DNA of 64,000 bases from CAWBAT01 sp963810905. Lineage in GTDB: Bacteria; Acidobacteriota; Terriglobia; Versatilivoradales; Versatilivoraceae. The DNA lies in contig CAWEPG010000005.1 of NCBI GenBank assembly GCA_963810905.1, forward strand, positions 1 to 64,000, given 5' to 3'. Shown here in pieces: positions 45,978-55,481 of this stretch. Each line of letters begins with the position of its first letter. Position 1 is the first letter of the stretch. The translations under genes and the position numbers were made by a program. Under the pieces are notes generated by a model. The model was given only the letters and a program-made list of their open reading frames with translations. It was not told where the DNA came from and searched no databases.

Positions 45978-48900
45978 ATGACATTCATCTACAACCGAAG
46001 ATGGTTTCTGAGGAACTCTACTTTGTGGGCTATGGCGGCCCCCGCTCTTCCTGGTCTGAGTAGTCCAAACCCTTTGATTCAAACTGAGAAAGTTGGAGGT
46101 GAGCAAGCAGGGATGCTCGAGCGCGCATTCCTGGATCCGCCGGAAGCCGCCTGGCCGTGGGTTTACTGGGTCATCACCGATGGGACCCTCACCCGAGAAG
46201 GCATCACGGCAGACCTCGAAGCAATGCGCAGGGTGGGTATTCGCGGAGTCTTGTATTTGGAAGTGGATCTGTTTGTGCCGAAGGGGCCGGTGCGTTTTTT
46301 GAGCCCCCAATGGCGGGAGTTGATCCAGCATACCGTGAAGGAAGCCACACGGCTCGGCATCACGCTCAGCATGAACAACGACGGAGGGTATACGGGTAGC
46401 GGCGGTCCTTGGATAACCCCGGAATTATCGATGCAGGTCATGGTCTGGAGTGAGACGACTCTAATGGGTCCCAAACGCTTCTCCGGAGTACTGACACAAC
46501 CAAAAGCTGTCCAAAACTACTATAAGGACATTGTCGTATTGGCTTTCCCCACACCCCAGGCGGAAGGCGAGCGAATGGCCGCACGATCTCCCAAACTGAC
46601 CTATGGACTCGACCGGAAGAGCTTTAACGCTAACGGGCTAATCAGCGGCGACCCCGCCGCCGTGACTCTATTGCCTCCGGTTGAAGAAGGACAGTCGCAG
46701 GTCCTGAACATTGACTTTCCTGAACCGTTCACTGCCCAAGCCCTGACCATCGCTCTGGATCCTTGGAACTCAGAAATCACCGGGGAGCTGGAGGCTTCAG
46801 AGGATGGCCAGCACTTCAAGAAAATTCGCCCATTCAGGTTACGTTGGCCCCGTTCATCGGTTAATTTCCCCGAGGTAACCTCTCGCTATTACCGCATTGT
46901 CATGAAAGGTCCCTCGGAAGAAGTCGACTGGCTTTTCCGAACATTTGCAAAGGGGTTTCCGCTCAACGAAGTCGAGCTTCATTCTGACTTACGCCTTGAA
47001 GATATACCTGGGAAAGCAGCCTACATGCGCCAAGAGGTATTTTCCGGAGAGCCCGCGATAACGGCCGAGAAGGCTGTCCAGCGAGATCAAATTCTGGATC
47101 TGAGCAGCAAGATGGACGGAGCGGGCCGCTTCAATTGGGAGGTCCCAGCCGGCAATTGGACTGTGCTTCGAATCGGGCATACCTCCACGGGAAAAATGAA
47201 CCACCCGGCGCCACAGGAAAGCCTCGGCCTGGAATGCGATAAGCTCAGTAAGAAAGCCATTGAAGTCCACTTCGACGGGTTGATGGGCAAACTGCTGGAG
47301 GATCAGGCGGCCATCCACGGAACAGCCTTGAAAATGACACATATCGATAGTTGGGAGACCGGCACCCAGAACTGGACACCGGGGTTCCGGGAAGAATTCC
47401 TAAAGAGGTGCGGGTATGATCCACTCCCGTATTTGCCTGTTCTCACGGGTCGAGCAGTCGGAAGCCGGGAGATATCAGAACGTTTCCTGTGGGACCTACG
47501 ACATACAATTGCCAATCTCCTACTGGAGAATTACGCCGGGCATCTGAGGGAGCTTAGCCACCAACATGGGTTGACTCTGTCCATCGAAGCCTACGGAGGA
47601 GGGCCGTTCGACGACGTTGCTTATGCCGGTTACGCCGACTTGCCGATGTGTGAATTCTGGTCTGGAAAGCCCTTCTGGTGGGATCTGTTGATGGGCTGGT
47701 GCAAGGCCATGGCATCGGCTGCACATATTTCCGGACAGTCGATTGTCGCGGCAGAGTCGTATACCGCCGAACCCGAAAGTGCGAAGTGGCAAGCTCACCC
47801 ATACCGGATGAAGCCGCTCGGAGACATGGCTTTTACACTGGGCGTCAACCGCTTTGTCTTTCACCGCTATTGCATGCAACCGTGGACTGACCGATTACCC
47901 GGGATGACGTTTGGACCGTTTGGGGTTCATTACGAACGGACCAACACTTGGTGGGAGCTGTCCCGTCCGTGGCATACCTATCTTGCGCGATGCCAATCCC
48001 TATTGCAGAGCGGACAGTTTGTTGCCGATGTGGCCTATCTCGGCAGTGAAAATTCGCCGACTTCGTTTCCAAGTCGAGAGGCAATGGATCCCCCCATCCC
48101 ATCCGGTTATGACTTTGACGATATACCTCCTGTTGTCTTGTTGAAACAGATGACATGGAGCGGTGGTCAATTCCTTCTGCCGAGCGGGATGAGCTACAGA
48201 ATACTCGTTCTGCCTCCAGGACGTACGATGACGCCGGCTCTGCTCGGAAAGATTCAGGAACTGGTACGGGTGGGGGCAACAGTCGTCGGACCGCGTCCGG
48301 CAAATTCTCCAAGCCTGACCAACTATCCACACTGTGACGCCGAAGTCCAACAAATGGCCGCAGAGTTGTGGGGCGACTGCGATGGCGTGAGCATCACCGA
48401 AAACCGGTACGGCAAAGGCAAAATCGTGTGGGGAAAACCTCTTGCAGAAGTGCTGTCGGGATTGAGTGTGCAACCCGACTTTTCAGCTCTCGAAGTGAAA
48501 GTGGGAGAGGAAATTCGCACGATTCATCGCCATAAAGATGGCAACGACCTTTATTTCGTTGCCAGTGGACTTCCAGAAGCCAGGAGATTTCTGTGCTCCT
48601 TCCGTGTCAAAGGGAAGCGCCCGGAGTTGTGGTGGCCGGATACGGGGCGGATGGAACCGGTTATAGCTTTCGACGAACGCAATGGGAGCACGCTCGTCCC
48701 ACTCTCACTCGATCCCTATGGATCTGTGTTTGTCGTTTTTCGAAAGGACAGAGAGCCTCTGCTTGAGCGGGTGATTTCTGTACGGCGAAACGGGGTAGAG
48801 TTGTCAGGCCTTGCTCCCACGCCTGCACCGGAAATTCAGCTCCGTCATGAACCCATCTCCATTAGCGTGAACCCCGCCGATGCGGCGGGATTTTTGATAG

Positions 48901-49586
48901 AAGTGGCAAATCCTGGGAATTACGAGCTGAAGACCTTTGCAGGTCGTAGGCTTAGAGCTGAAGTTCAGGCACTGCCTAATCCAATCGCGATCGATGGGCC
49001 TTGGGAATTACAATTCCCTCCAGGTTGGGGTGCGCCGGAACGTGTGACCTTGGAGCAACTCATTTCCTGGACAGATCACCCAGATCCCGGAGTGAAATAT
49101 TTCTCTGGGACAGCAGTTTACCGGAGGCAGTTTAATCTGCCTCCAACTAGGCTCGATCGGCAGCGCCGCTACGATCTGGATTTAGGACGTGTGTTCGTCA
49201 TTGCACAAGTGAGCCTGAACGGTCGCGAGCTTGGCACTTTGTGGAAGCCGCCTTTCCTGGTGGATATCACAGATCACCTTCAGGGGGGCGTCAATGAGTT
49301 GGTCGTGAGCGTCGTCAACCTGTGGCCAAACCGGTTGATTGGCGATGAACAACTGCCGGAAGATTCCGAGTGGATACCCCCTTCGACTCCCAAGAACCTA
49401 ACCCCACGTAATTATGGCGCAGTGCTGGCGGCCTGGCCAAAATGGTTTCTGGAACACAAACCCAGTCCCACAGGGCGGGTGACCTTTACGACCTGGAAAC
49501 ATTGGACCAAGGACGATCCACTCCTAGAATCTGGCCTGCTCGGCCCCGTCGTCATCCGACCTAAAGTCGTCGTGCCGATTTCGTAG
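45978..49586 (+). CDS. GH106-like alpha-L-rhamnosidase, exported
   Basis: A 1202-residue protein behind AAAGGAGG 7 bases before the ATG. The leader has a twin-arginine-like RRWFLRN followed by AMAAPALPGL. The catalytic region carries GITLSMNNDGGYTGSGGPW (N-terminal part), HIDSWETGTQNW and SIEAYGGGPFDDVAYAG, typical of the GH106 rhamnosidases. A middle beta-domain and the C-terminal ATP-free sandwich (FLVDITDHLQGGVNELVVSV) follow. It would remove L-rhamnose from plant or bacterial polysaccharides. It stands alone in its direction. Confidence 0.85.
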   Translation: MTFIYNRRWFLRNSTLWAMAAPALPGLSSPNPLIQTEKVGGEQAGMLERAFLDPPEAAWPWVYWVITDGTLTREGITADLEAMRRVGIRGVLYLEVDLFVPKGPVRFLSPQWRELIQHTVKEATRLGITLSMNNDGGYTGSGGPWITPELSMQVMVWSETTLMGPKRFSGVLTQPKAVQNYYKDIVVLAFPTPQAEGERMAARSPKLTYGLDRKSFNANGLISGDPAAVTLLPPVEEGQSQVLNIDFPEPFTAQALTIALDPWNSEITGELEASEDGQHFKKIRPFRLRWPRSSVNFPEVTSRYYRIVMKGPSEEVDWLFRTFAKGFPLNEVELHSDLRLEDIPGKAAYMRQEVFSGEPAITAEKAVQRDQILDLSSKMDGAGRFNWEVPAGNWTVLRIGHTSTGKMNHPAPQESLGLECDKLSKKAIEVHFDGLMGKLLEDQAAIHGTALKMTHIDSWETGTQNWTPGFREEFLKRCGYDPLPYLPVLTGRAVGSREISERFLWDLRHTIANLLLENYAGHLRELSHQHGLTLSIEAYGGGPFDDVAYAGYADLPMCEFWSGKPFWWDLLMGWCKAMASAAHISGQSIVAAESYTAEPESAKWQAHPYRMKPLGDMAFTLGVNRFVFHRYCMQPWTDRLPGMTFGPFGVHYERTNTWWELSRPWHTYLARCQSLLQSGQFVADVAYLGSENSPTSFPSREAMDPPIPSGYDFDDIPPVVLLKQMTWSGGQFLLPSGMSYRILVLPPGRTMTPALLGKIQELVRVGATVVGPRPANSPSLTNYPHCDAEVQQMAAELWGDCDGVSITENRYGKGKIVWGKPLAEVLSGLSVQPDFSALEVKVGEEIRTIHRHKDGNDLYFVASGLPEARRFLCSFRVKGKRPELWWPDTGRMEPVIAFDERNGSTLVPLSLDPYGSVFVVFRKDREPLLERVISVRRNGVELSGLAPTPAPEIQLRHEPISISVNPADAAGFLIEVANPGNYELKTFAGRRLRAEVQALPNPIAIDGPWELQFPPGWGAPERVTLEQLISWTDHPDPGVKYFSGTAVYRRQFNLPPTRLDRQRRYDLDLGRVFVIAQVSLNGRELGTLWKPPFLVDITDHLQGGVNELVVSVVNLWPNRLIGDEQLPEDSEWIPPSTPKNLTPRNYGAVLAAWPKWFLEHKPSPTGRVTFTTWKHWTKDDPLLESGLLGPVVIRPKVVVPIS

Positions 49587-49610
49587 AGATAATGAAACGG
49601 AGAATGCCGA

Positions 49611-49722
49611 GTGGCGAAGGCATGCGCTGTTTGCATGTCTTCGATGAGAGTATCCAGGTAGCCACGGAGAATGCTTTCATCTCCGAGGGTGTTTACGATT
49701 GCAGCTTTCGGATTGTGGATTG
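49611..49722. repeat. 112-bp direct repeat, copy 1
   Basis: This segment is identical base for base to 49761-49872, at a period of 150 bases. It contains an inverted repeat GAAGGCATGC / GCATGTCTTC separated by 7 bases (about 49617-49643), which can form a 10-bp stem with one G-U pair. A third, diverged copy is at 52297. The three share a REP-like palindromic core. Confidence 0.85.
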
Positions 49723-49760
49723 TGGATTCATAAAAGAATCTGGTAGCCACAACGCGTCGG

Positions 49761-49872
49761 GTGGCGAAGGCATGCGCTGTTTGCATGTCTTCGATGAGAG
49801 TATCCAGGTAGCCACGGAGAATGCTTTCATCTCCGAGGGTGTTTACGATTGCAGCTTTCGGATTGTGGATTG
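49761..49872. repeat. 112-bp direct repeat, copy 2
   Basis: This is the perfect copy of 49611-49722. The 38-base spacer between copies shows no repeat. The copy ends 10 bases before the stop of the RraA-like gene on the minus strand, so the pair could also act in its 3' region. Confidence 0.85.
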
Positions 49873-49882
49873 GCGATTTAAA

Positions 49883-50785
49883 TCAGTTATCCTTCATTCG
49901 TAACTTCGACCCTTTTTGCTCCACCCACTGGTTGAATTCCCCGATCATCTGCTTTGTCCACTTGCCGTCAATTTCTCCCGGTTTGTACTTCCCTTCTCGC
50001 AGCATCATGTGCCCCCACTCATCGACCAGGTGAGTCATTTGGGCCTCGTTGGCCACTTCGCCCGCGAGCTGGGGTGGGATAAAGACCAGACCTTCGACGT
50101 CACTCAGGACGATATCACCGGGCATTACGGTCACCTGGCCAATTCGAATGGGCACATTCATACCAACCAGGGTTACGTCGCGCAAAGAGGAGGGGTCTGC
50201 AGCTCGCACAAAGACCCGCATGCCATTAATCTTAGAAATGCCTGTCTCATCACGCACAGCGCCATCCACAACAAGCCCCGTCTTGCTCCTGGCAAAAATC
50301 GAGGTTGCGAGGTTATCCCCCGCATATGTACCGTCTTTAATTTTGCCAAAGAGATCCACCACTAGTACGTCACCAGGCTGAAGGGTATTGATGGGCCACG
50401 AATTCTGCGCCCCATTGCGTCCCTCTTGTTTGCCATGGTCATTGATCACCCCATTCAGGTCCGGCCGCAATGGCATGAAGACAGCGGTCACGACGCGGCC
50501 GACCAGGCGCTCCCCCGGATTGATGACATGCCAGCCACGTTCAAACTGATACTTGAAGTCGTGTGATTGAAGCGTCCCCCAGGCCTCCTCAGCATCCACG
50601 GATTTCAGCATCTCGAGAATCGAGTCCGGAACCTTCGGACGGCCATCCGGAAAACGCTCGCCCTGCCATTCACGGGTCAGTTCAATCCGTTGCTCCTTCG
50701 AAAACATGCCCAACTGTGCATAGATGGGACCCACTAAAATCAAAACTAGTACTAGGGAAAAAGCACACCGCTGCAGATTCTTCAT
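49883..50785 (-). CDS. Exported RraA-like (dimethylmenaquinone methyltransferase fold) protein
   Basis: A 300-residue protein with a signal peptide (MKNLQRCAFSLVLVLILVGPIYA). The RraA / HMG-aldolase-like fold has LQPGDVLVVDLFGKIKDGTY, GDNLATSIFARSKTGLVVDG and the Arg/Asp pair near GAVRDETGI, plus GQVTVMPGDIVLSDVEG. Cytosolic members are metal-dependent aldolases or RNase E inhibitors. An exported copy suggests a carbohydrate-acid aldolase role outside the cytoplasm. This is inference; the leader is clear. Confidence 0.78.
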   Translation of the reverse strand: MKNLQRCAFSLVLVLILVGPIYAQLGMFSKEQRIELTREWQGERFPDGRPKVPDSILEMLKSVDAEEAWGTLQSHDFKYQFERGWHVINPGERLVGRVVTAVFMPLRPDLNGVINDHGKQEGRNGAQNSWPINTLQPGDVLVVDLFGKIKDGTYAGDNLATSIFARSKTGLVVDGAVRDETGISKINGMRVFVRAADPSSLRDVTLVGMNVPIRIGQVTVMPGDIVLSDVEGLVFIPPQLAGEVANEAQMTHLVDEWGHMMLREGKYKPGEIDGKWTKQMIGEFNQWVEQKGSKLRMKDN

Positions 50786-51198
50786 ATGATTTCTCCAAGA
50801 TTGAAATAGGGGGACGGTGAAGGAAAGCCTTAAATTTGGGCCATTTAGATTATCAAGGTAATTTCAATTTAATGTTAATTTTGGCGTTTAAAACCTAAAG
50901 TAACACATAAAAATATTCTCCTCGTTTCGGCTTCGCATCTCACGCCACCCTTTCATCCGAAAAAAAGATGGTCCTAGAGTCAGGCGGATGAGAAGTTGGT
51001 CACTCTTCAACTCAATCGTCAATAATATACACCGGAACCGCACGATTTTGGTAATTAGCGTTTCAGCCCTCGATTTGTCGATCAAGCCATCACTTCTTTG
51101 ATGGAGTTGAAGCCCCAAATTACGATGTGATATGAGAGTTCACCTATTCGGCGTTGTGGTACTCTGAAACTGCGAGATGGTGGAGGGACTGATTCAAT
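50786..51198. other. Divergent intergenic region
   Basis: No gene is supported. It lies between the RraA-like gene (minus) and the UroD-like gene (plus) and should hold both promoters. The part at 50820-50910 is AT-rich. I see no clear hairpin-terminator or riboswitch. Confidence 0.3.
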
Positions 51199-52248
51199 AT
51201 GAAATGGTATGCCGGGCAGAATTTACCGAAGACCCATGCACGCCCCACTTTTTCCGAAGCATGGTTTCACCGCCACTATGGCATGACGTTCGGTAAAAGG
51301 TACTGCGGCGATCCAATTTTTCGCACCAAACAGGACCAGGAGGCTATTTGCTGGCTCTATGACCGATTTGGCCATGCTGGCATAGGCCAAAAAGGCCCTG
51401 CTCCACGACCCCATCTGGAAGTTTGCGGACACCGCTTGATGTCGGCCTTATTCGGGTGCGAGATTTTTTTCCAAGACGACCAAGCCCCGTCCTGCCGGCA
51501 TCTATCCATAAACTCAGCCGCCGACATTGCCGCGATCCCTAAGCCTGACCTGGCATCGAACCGCTGGGCAGAGGAGTTTTGCAATCAAGGGAAAATCCTT
51601 TTGGACCGCTATGGAGTTGTGGACGCAACCATTAATCATGGGGGTCCGATTAACGTGGCATTGAGCGTCCTCGGCAGCGAGGCGCTCGCATACCTGGTGG
51701 AGGCGCCGGAAGTCATGGGCAGATTTCTGGAGATAATCTCGGATTTCATTATCGAGTGTTACGACAAGTTGACGGTTCAATTTAACCCAGAGATGGGAAG
51801 AGCCCGCAACATGTTTGCTGGTAACTGTCCGGTGATGATGCTTAGCCCCCGCACCTACAGGGAGACCGTCTTGCCGGCGGATCTGCATTTCCGCAAGCAA
51901 GTCCAGAAATTTGGTTTACACCACTGCGGCCGCATGGACCTGTATTTGGAAGAGTACAAGAAACTTCGACCAATTGAGTTTATTGAGGTTGGCTGGGGCA
52001 GTAACGTTGCTGCCGTTCGCAACGCATTCCCAGACGTTACACTGGATCTCATGATCAATGTCTACGACCTGCAAAACATGTCGCGCACAATGCTGCGTGA
52101 GACTGTTTCAATCATGGTCCAACAAGCGGCGCCCATTTCAGCTATTCGAGATATCTGGGTTGCAGACATCGGCCCAGACGTTTCAGATGAAAAGGTTTTG
52201 GATTTCATCGAAGCGGTAGATTCGGCAATATTGTCTGCACAGAATTGA
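51199..52248 (+). CDS. Orphan UroD-like methyltransferase
   Basis: A 349-residue protein of the same superfamily as the methyltransferase at 26.2 kb. Landmarks are WLYDRFGHAGIGQKG near residue 55, GPINVALSVLGSEALAYL, a metal site candidate HHCGRMDLY, and FIEVGWGSNVAAVR. No corrinoid protein adjoins it, so it may depend on the operon at 22.8-27.4 kb or act on a different corrinoid protein. GGAGGG precedes the ATG by 11 bases. Function as a methyltransferase is inferred from the family. Confidence 0.72.
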   Translation: MKWYAGQNLPKTHARPTFSEAWFHRHYGMTFGKRYCGDPIFRTKQDQEAICWLYDRFGHAGIGQKGPAPRPHLEVCGHRLMSALFGCEIFFQDDQAPSCRHLSINSAADIAAIPKPDLASNRWAEEFCNQGKILLDRYGVVDATINHGGPINVALSVLGSEALAYLVEAPEVMGRFLEIISDFIIECYDKLTVQFNPEMGRARNMFAGNCPVMMLSPRTYRETVLPADLHFRKQVQKFGLHHCGRMDLYLEEYKKLRPIEFIEVGWGSNVAAVRNAFPDVTLDLMINVYDLQNMSRTMLRETVSIMVQQAAPISAIRDIWVADIGPDVSDEKVLDFIEAVDSAILSAQN

Positions 52249-52560
52249 TGGCTTATTTGAACTGTGGCTTTAAGTGGCGTCGGACAACCCCGCCAAGTGG
52301 CGAAGACATGCGCGGTTTGGGCGTCTTCGAAGTGCTCGTAGCGCAAAGTCGATTCTGAATTCTGCGGCCTTTTCTTGAACACAAGCCACAGATCTGGAAG
52401 GCCGCTCTGCGCTACAGTCTTTCTTGGCAAAACCAGAGCGGGGGGACCTGTTAATAATTGTCAGTCCACGCTTAACCCATTAAACGAAAACTCCTGAAAA
52501 GCCGATAGAAAGGTCATTAGTTTTAACTGTTCTCGGTCGGTAATCAAGGGAGAGCAACAT
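52249..52560. other. Intergenic region with a third repeat copy
   Basis: No gene is supported. It holds the third repeat copy (52297-52333) and otherwise unremarkable sequence. Confidence 0.4.
52297..52333. repeat. Diverged third copy of the 112-bp repeat's palindromic core
   Basis: GTGGCGAAGACATGCGC followed by GTCTTCGAAG matches the first 37 bases of the 49611 repeat with a few substitutions. The stem keeps a 7-bp outer part (CGAAGAC/GTCTTCG). It lies about 2.4 kb from the other copies, which supports a dispersed repeat rather than a local duplication only. Confidence 0.6.
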
Positions 52561-52929
52561 ATGAGAGCCCAAGCTTGGCATGGCGAAGACATCGATAATG
52601 CGATAAGAGCGTTTGTGGACCGGCGCCGAAAAAGGCGTGTCCAGGTAAGTGTTTCCATAATCGTCAGAGGACTGGACAGATTTGGGAACCGATATGAAGA
52701 AACCACCCAGTCTATTAATTTCTCAGCGGGAGGCACCTGTTTCTTCCTAAAACAGCGAATCCGGGTAGGTACGACGGTAGCACTAGGGATTACACTTCCG
52801 ACTGATTTAAAGACTTACAACACAACCGGACAAGTAACCAGGGTAGAGGCTGGGCAAGGAGTTCTCGGATTCAAATACGGCATTCGATTTACTCACAAAC
52901 AGAGAAGCAGGGATATTCAGTGGAAGTAG
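52561..52929 (+). CDS. PilZ-domain protein
   Basis: A 122-residue protein with the PilZ c-di-GMP-binding layout. A basic DRRRKRRVQVSVSIIV segment supplies the RxxxR-like motif, and NFSAGGTCFFLKQRI provides the (D/N)xSxxG motif. The domain fills the protein, so it is a stand-alone effector. It would couple second-messenger levels to motility, secretion or transcription. A diguanylate cyclase is encoded 5 kb to the right (57.7 kb), which could supply the signal. Confidence 0.82.
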   Translation: MRAQAWHGEDIDNAIRAFVDRRRKRRVQVSVSIIVRGLDRFGNRYEETTQSINFSAGGTCFFLKQRIRVGTTVALGITLPTDLKTYNTTGQVTRVEAGQGVLGFKYGIRFTHKQRSRDIQWK

Positions 52930-53175
52930 AATGACTGATTGGGTTTCTAATTTTCCAGGAACGGAATTCTATTGTCAGCCATTGACTCGGGTGGTTGAAT
53001 TCTCATGGGATTAGCTTTCTGCCCGCAACTTTATCAGTCCGAGCAGGAGTCGCAGAGTCGGCACGAAGGTTTTAGCAGGAAATGGGTTCAGGCGGCGAAT
53101 TCACAGAATTGATTGCCGTTTCGGTTGGAACCTGGAGCGATACTTGATAGTCATGTGTGCTATGAGAAGAATCAG

Positions 53176-53364
53176 ATGACGGAATCGCTTTCACTGAGCT
53201 GTCCGTACTGCGGCGAAGCCGTGGAGCTTGACATTGATGAGAGCGGCGGAAGCCGCCAAACATACGTGCAGGATTGTCCGGTGTGTTGCCGCCCGTGGCA
53301 GGTCGACGTTACCCGCGATCGTGAAGGCAGTTGGAACGGAACCCTACGGACAACAGACGAGTAG
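53176..53364 (+). CDS. CPXCG-motif cysteine-rich small protein
   Basis: A 62-residue protein. The start M at 53176 (MTESLSLSCPYCGEAVELDI) is chosen because the domain begins there. Two metal-binding pairs, CPYCG and CPVCC, are typical of a small zinc-ribbon fold. The family is conserved but uncharacterised. The DNA just upstream (AGAAGAATCAG) is a weak ribosome site. Confidence 0.7.
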   Translation: MTESLSLSCPYCGEAVELDIDESGGSRQTYVQDCPVCCRPWQVDVTRDREGSWNGTLRTTDE

Positions 53365-53409
53365 CAAACGAAAGAGTCGCCCGATCTGCCCTCCTTCCCC
53401 CTGGCAAGT

Positions 53410-54382
53410 TTACCGACTAAAATGAGCCGCAATCTTACCGATTTTGGCAGATGTGTGGAAGATCCTTCCCACGGAGATCCCGACTGGAAGTTGGTGATGA
53501 GCGACAGCAGCCAATGCCATGGACGCCATGCAGCCGCAACGCGAACAGTCGGGGTCTCCGCCAAACTGGCAAGGCGAGATCTTGGTTTTCAAATCAGCGG
53601 AGACATTGAGAGTGGTGCGGGAAAATAGGCACTCATCCGGTGAACTCGGAGGATGGGTAAACTCGCGGAGTGTCCCTTCACCCATGTCCAACTTGGGGAA
53701 CAGGCGGCGCAATCGAACTAAGTCTTCGACTGCTTGAAAGCGCTCTTTGGATGAGAGGCATTCCGGATCGGAAGCCCCTTTCTGGGGTGTAAACATGCTC
53801 ATCCAAATCTTCCGGATCTCGACTCGCGGACACCAGTACTGGAGGAACTCTTCGAGGTATCCCGCTCGCTTCATCATTTGACTCGTGATCGTGCAGTGAA
53901 CAACAACTCTCTGGCCCGCGATATTCTTGAGAATCCTCTCGTACGTAGCCGGACTTCTTCGCACATCATGCTCTGGCTGGAGCCCATCAATCGAAACCAC
54001 GACATCTAATCCCGGCATTTTGGCCCACGCTTCGGGTAATGGCCTGAAGGCGCTGGTAACCAATTGCACAAAGACACCCATCGAATTGAAGTTTGGGCAA
54101 CAGGATTTCCATTTCACGGAAACGCACAAGGGGATCACCACCAACAATCGACAGATGCACCGGCCGATATCGCCGTATAAGGGATAGGACACCCGCAATG
54201 AGCGCTTCGCCTTGAAAATCACTTAACTGTCGTAAGTTAAGACTATCCCCCAGATGGCCGTCTTCGTAGGCATAACAGCCCGGACAACGCAAAGGGCATT
54301 CACGTGTTACTTCAATGGAGAGTGTGGGATAGCGTCCTGTAAGGATTTTTCCCCAAGCATGTAACACTTCGCCTGTATTCAT
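53410..54382 (-). pseudogene. Radical SAM / SPASM-like protein, frameshifted
   Basis: The N-terminal part starts at 54382 (MNTGEVLHAWGKILTGRYPT) and has the 4Fe-4S motif CPLRCPGC. It reads to about MEILLPKL, after which the homologous sequence continues in another frame (from NSMGVFVQLVTSAFRPLP) to the stop at 53410. The break is near 54090, and the 973-nt length contains an extra base. The second part includes Cys-rich segments (SPDECLF, PCQFGGDPDCSRCGC) that look like an auxiliary-cluster SPASM/twitch domain. Family members modify peptides or make cofactors. The rest of the gene is well preserved, so an assembly indel is possible. Confidence 0.72.
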
Positions 54383-54463
54383 GGAGCAATGCTGACTTGA
54401 ATTTGCCTGAGTGTCAATGGCGTATCTGTTGGAAGAACGTCACACCAAGCCGCCAGGGCCAGT

Positions 54464-54766
54464 TCATCTCTTACCCGACATAGTTTGAAGGATAGACCTG
54501 GTGGATTCAATATCAAATGCCCTCAGAGTCTGTGTCCGGACCGCGCCCTTGGACCCCAGTTGGTAGAGCAGAGCTGCCGCCTTCTCGTCGTCTGGGGCTT
54601 CGAAGATGAGCACCCCATCGTAACTGCCCAGCGTCCAGTACATCCCGGTGATCCGGGCGCCAAATCTGGCGGCCTCATCGCGGAACTTGGAGGCGCGAGC
54701 AACGGATTCATCAATGTGTGTTTCGCCCAGCTGGGTCTCTGTAATCAATGCTATGAATGTCGCCAT
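54464..54766 (-). CDS. GYD-domain protein
   Basis: A 100-residue protein starting at ATG 54766 (MATFIALITETQLGETHIDE), the natural domain start. It has the family signature MYWTLGSYDGVLIFEAPDDE near residue 42 and belongs to the GYD (ferredoxin-like) fold of small stress-linked proteins. No signal peptide is seen. The role is unknown; the family is often a small co-regulated unit. Confidence 0.82.
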   Translation of the reverse strand: MATFIALITETQLGETHIDESVARASKFRDEAARFGARITGMYWTLGSYDGVLIFEAPDDEKAAALLYQLGSKGAVRTQTLRAFDIESTRSILQTMSGKR

Positions 54767-54937
54767 GATGTTGTCCTTTCGGTTTTTGATTCTATCTTTT
54801 CCATCATTCTCAGTTTTTTTCACCGCCGACCACTTGAATTGTCAGCTGCTGTTGTGCAAGATTATATCCCACAAAACGGAATCCTTTGCTCAGCCTGAAG
54901 AACCACTCTAGGCCGGATATCGATACGGTTACCAGAT

Positions 54938-55132
54938 TCAGTCCCCCCGCCGACTCTTGGTTTCGATTTCATCATACAACGGAATGATCGGGATCGGCAC
55001 AATGACCTGAAAAGTGAGTTTGAGGGCAGCAATTACAGTCACGCGCATTTGTTCATCGAGACAGACATGGATGGCTTCTAGGTTCTTGCGAGTCACGTCT
55101 GTGCTTACGCCGGCGGTGAAACGCCTCTCCAA
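54938..55132 (-). CDS. Possible small hypothetical protein
   Basis: A 64-codon frame from a TTG, with an in-frame stop just upstream. It reads as a helical stretch (TRKNLEAIHVCLDEQMR) then a hydrophobic segment ending in IPIIPLYDEIETKSRRGD. No ribosome site of note is visible and no family is recognised. It may be a gene remnant. Confidence 0.28.
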   Translation of the reverse strand: MERRFTAGVSTDVTRKNLEAIHVCLDEQMRVTVIAALKLTFQVIVPIPIIPLYDEIETKSRRGD

Positions 55133-55251
55133 AATCTCTCAATCGAATACGGTTCATCGACCTACAAACAGCAAGCCTCACTGTTTGTGGATCTGTGCTC
55201 ATCTGAGGGGTAGCCGCACCTTGGAACAAGCAATAGGAATTTTATGTTAGA

Positions 55252-55296
55252 TGGTACGCCCGGCAAGATTCGAACTTGCGACCCCCTGATTCGTAG
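55252..55296 (-). other. tRNA-Arg(ACG) 3' fragment, probable attachment-site scar
   Basis: The last 45 nt of a tRNA are present on the minus strand: anticodon loop CTACGAA (anticodon ACG), the 3' anticodon strand TCAGG, variable loop GGGTC, an intact T-arm (GCAAGTTCGAATCTTGC), the acceptor strand CGGGCGT, and an encoded CCA. The 5' half, including its anticodon strand, is missing. Homology ends at the start of the anticodon loop, as at tyrosine-recombinase att cores. The interrupted end faces right, so an inserted element should lie to the right of 55297, with the intact tRNA-Arg further on, outside this window. Confidence 0.75.
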
Positions 55297-55481
55297 TTCG
55301 TTTTGTGAGTTGTGACCGAGTGTTATCGAGTGCGCTGGAATCCACTTGGGGCAAGGGTTTCAGCGCTTTCTTATTTACTCCATATCACGGTGTAATCGAG
55401 TGTCTCACTCGGTGTTCCAAGGGGGGTTACGGTACAAACGACAGTACAAAAGAATTCGCGGGAACATGGGTGGAGTACCAT

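Noticed and set aside
49412..49786. Minus-strand frame with repeated segments
   Set aside because: It is generated by the 112-bp repeats and runs antisense to the rhamnosidase 3' end. Its peptide repeats only reflect the DNA repeats.
52062..52430. Minus-strand 122-residue frame over the third repeat
   Set aside because: It overlaps the UroD-like gene antisense and arises from the repeat.
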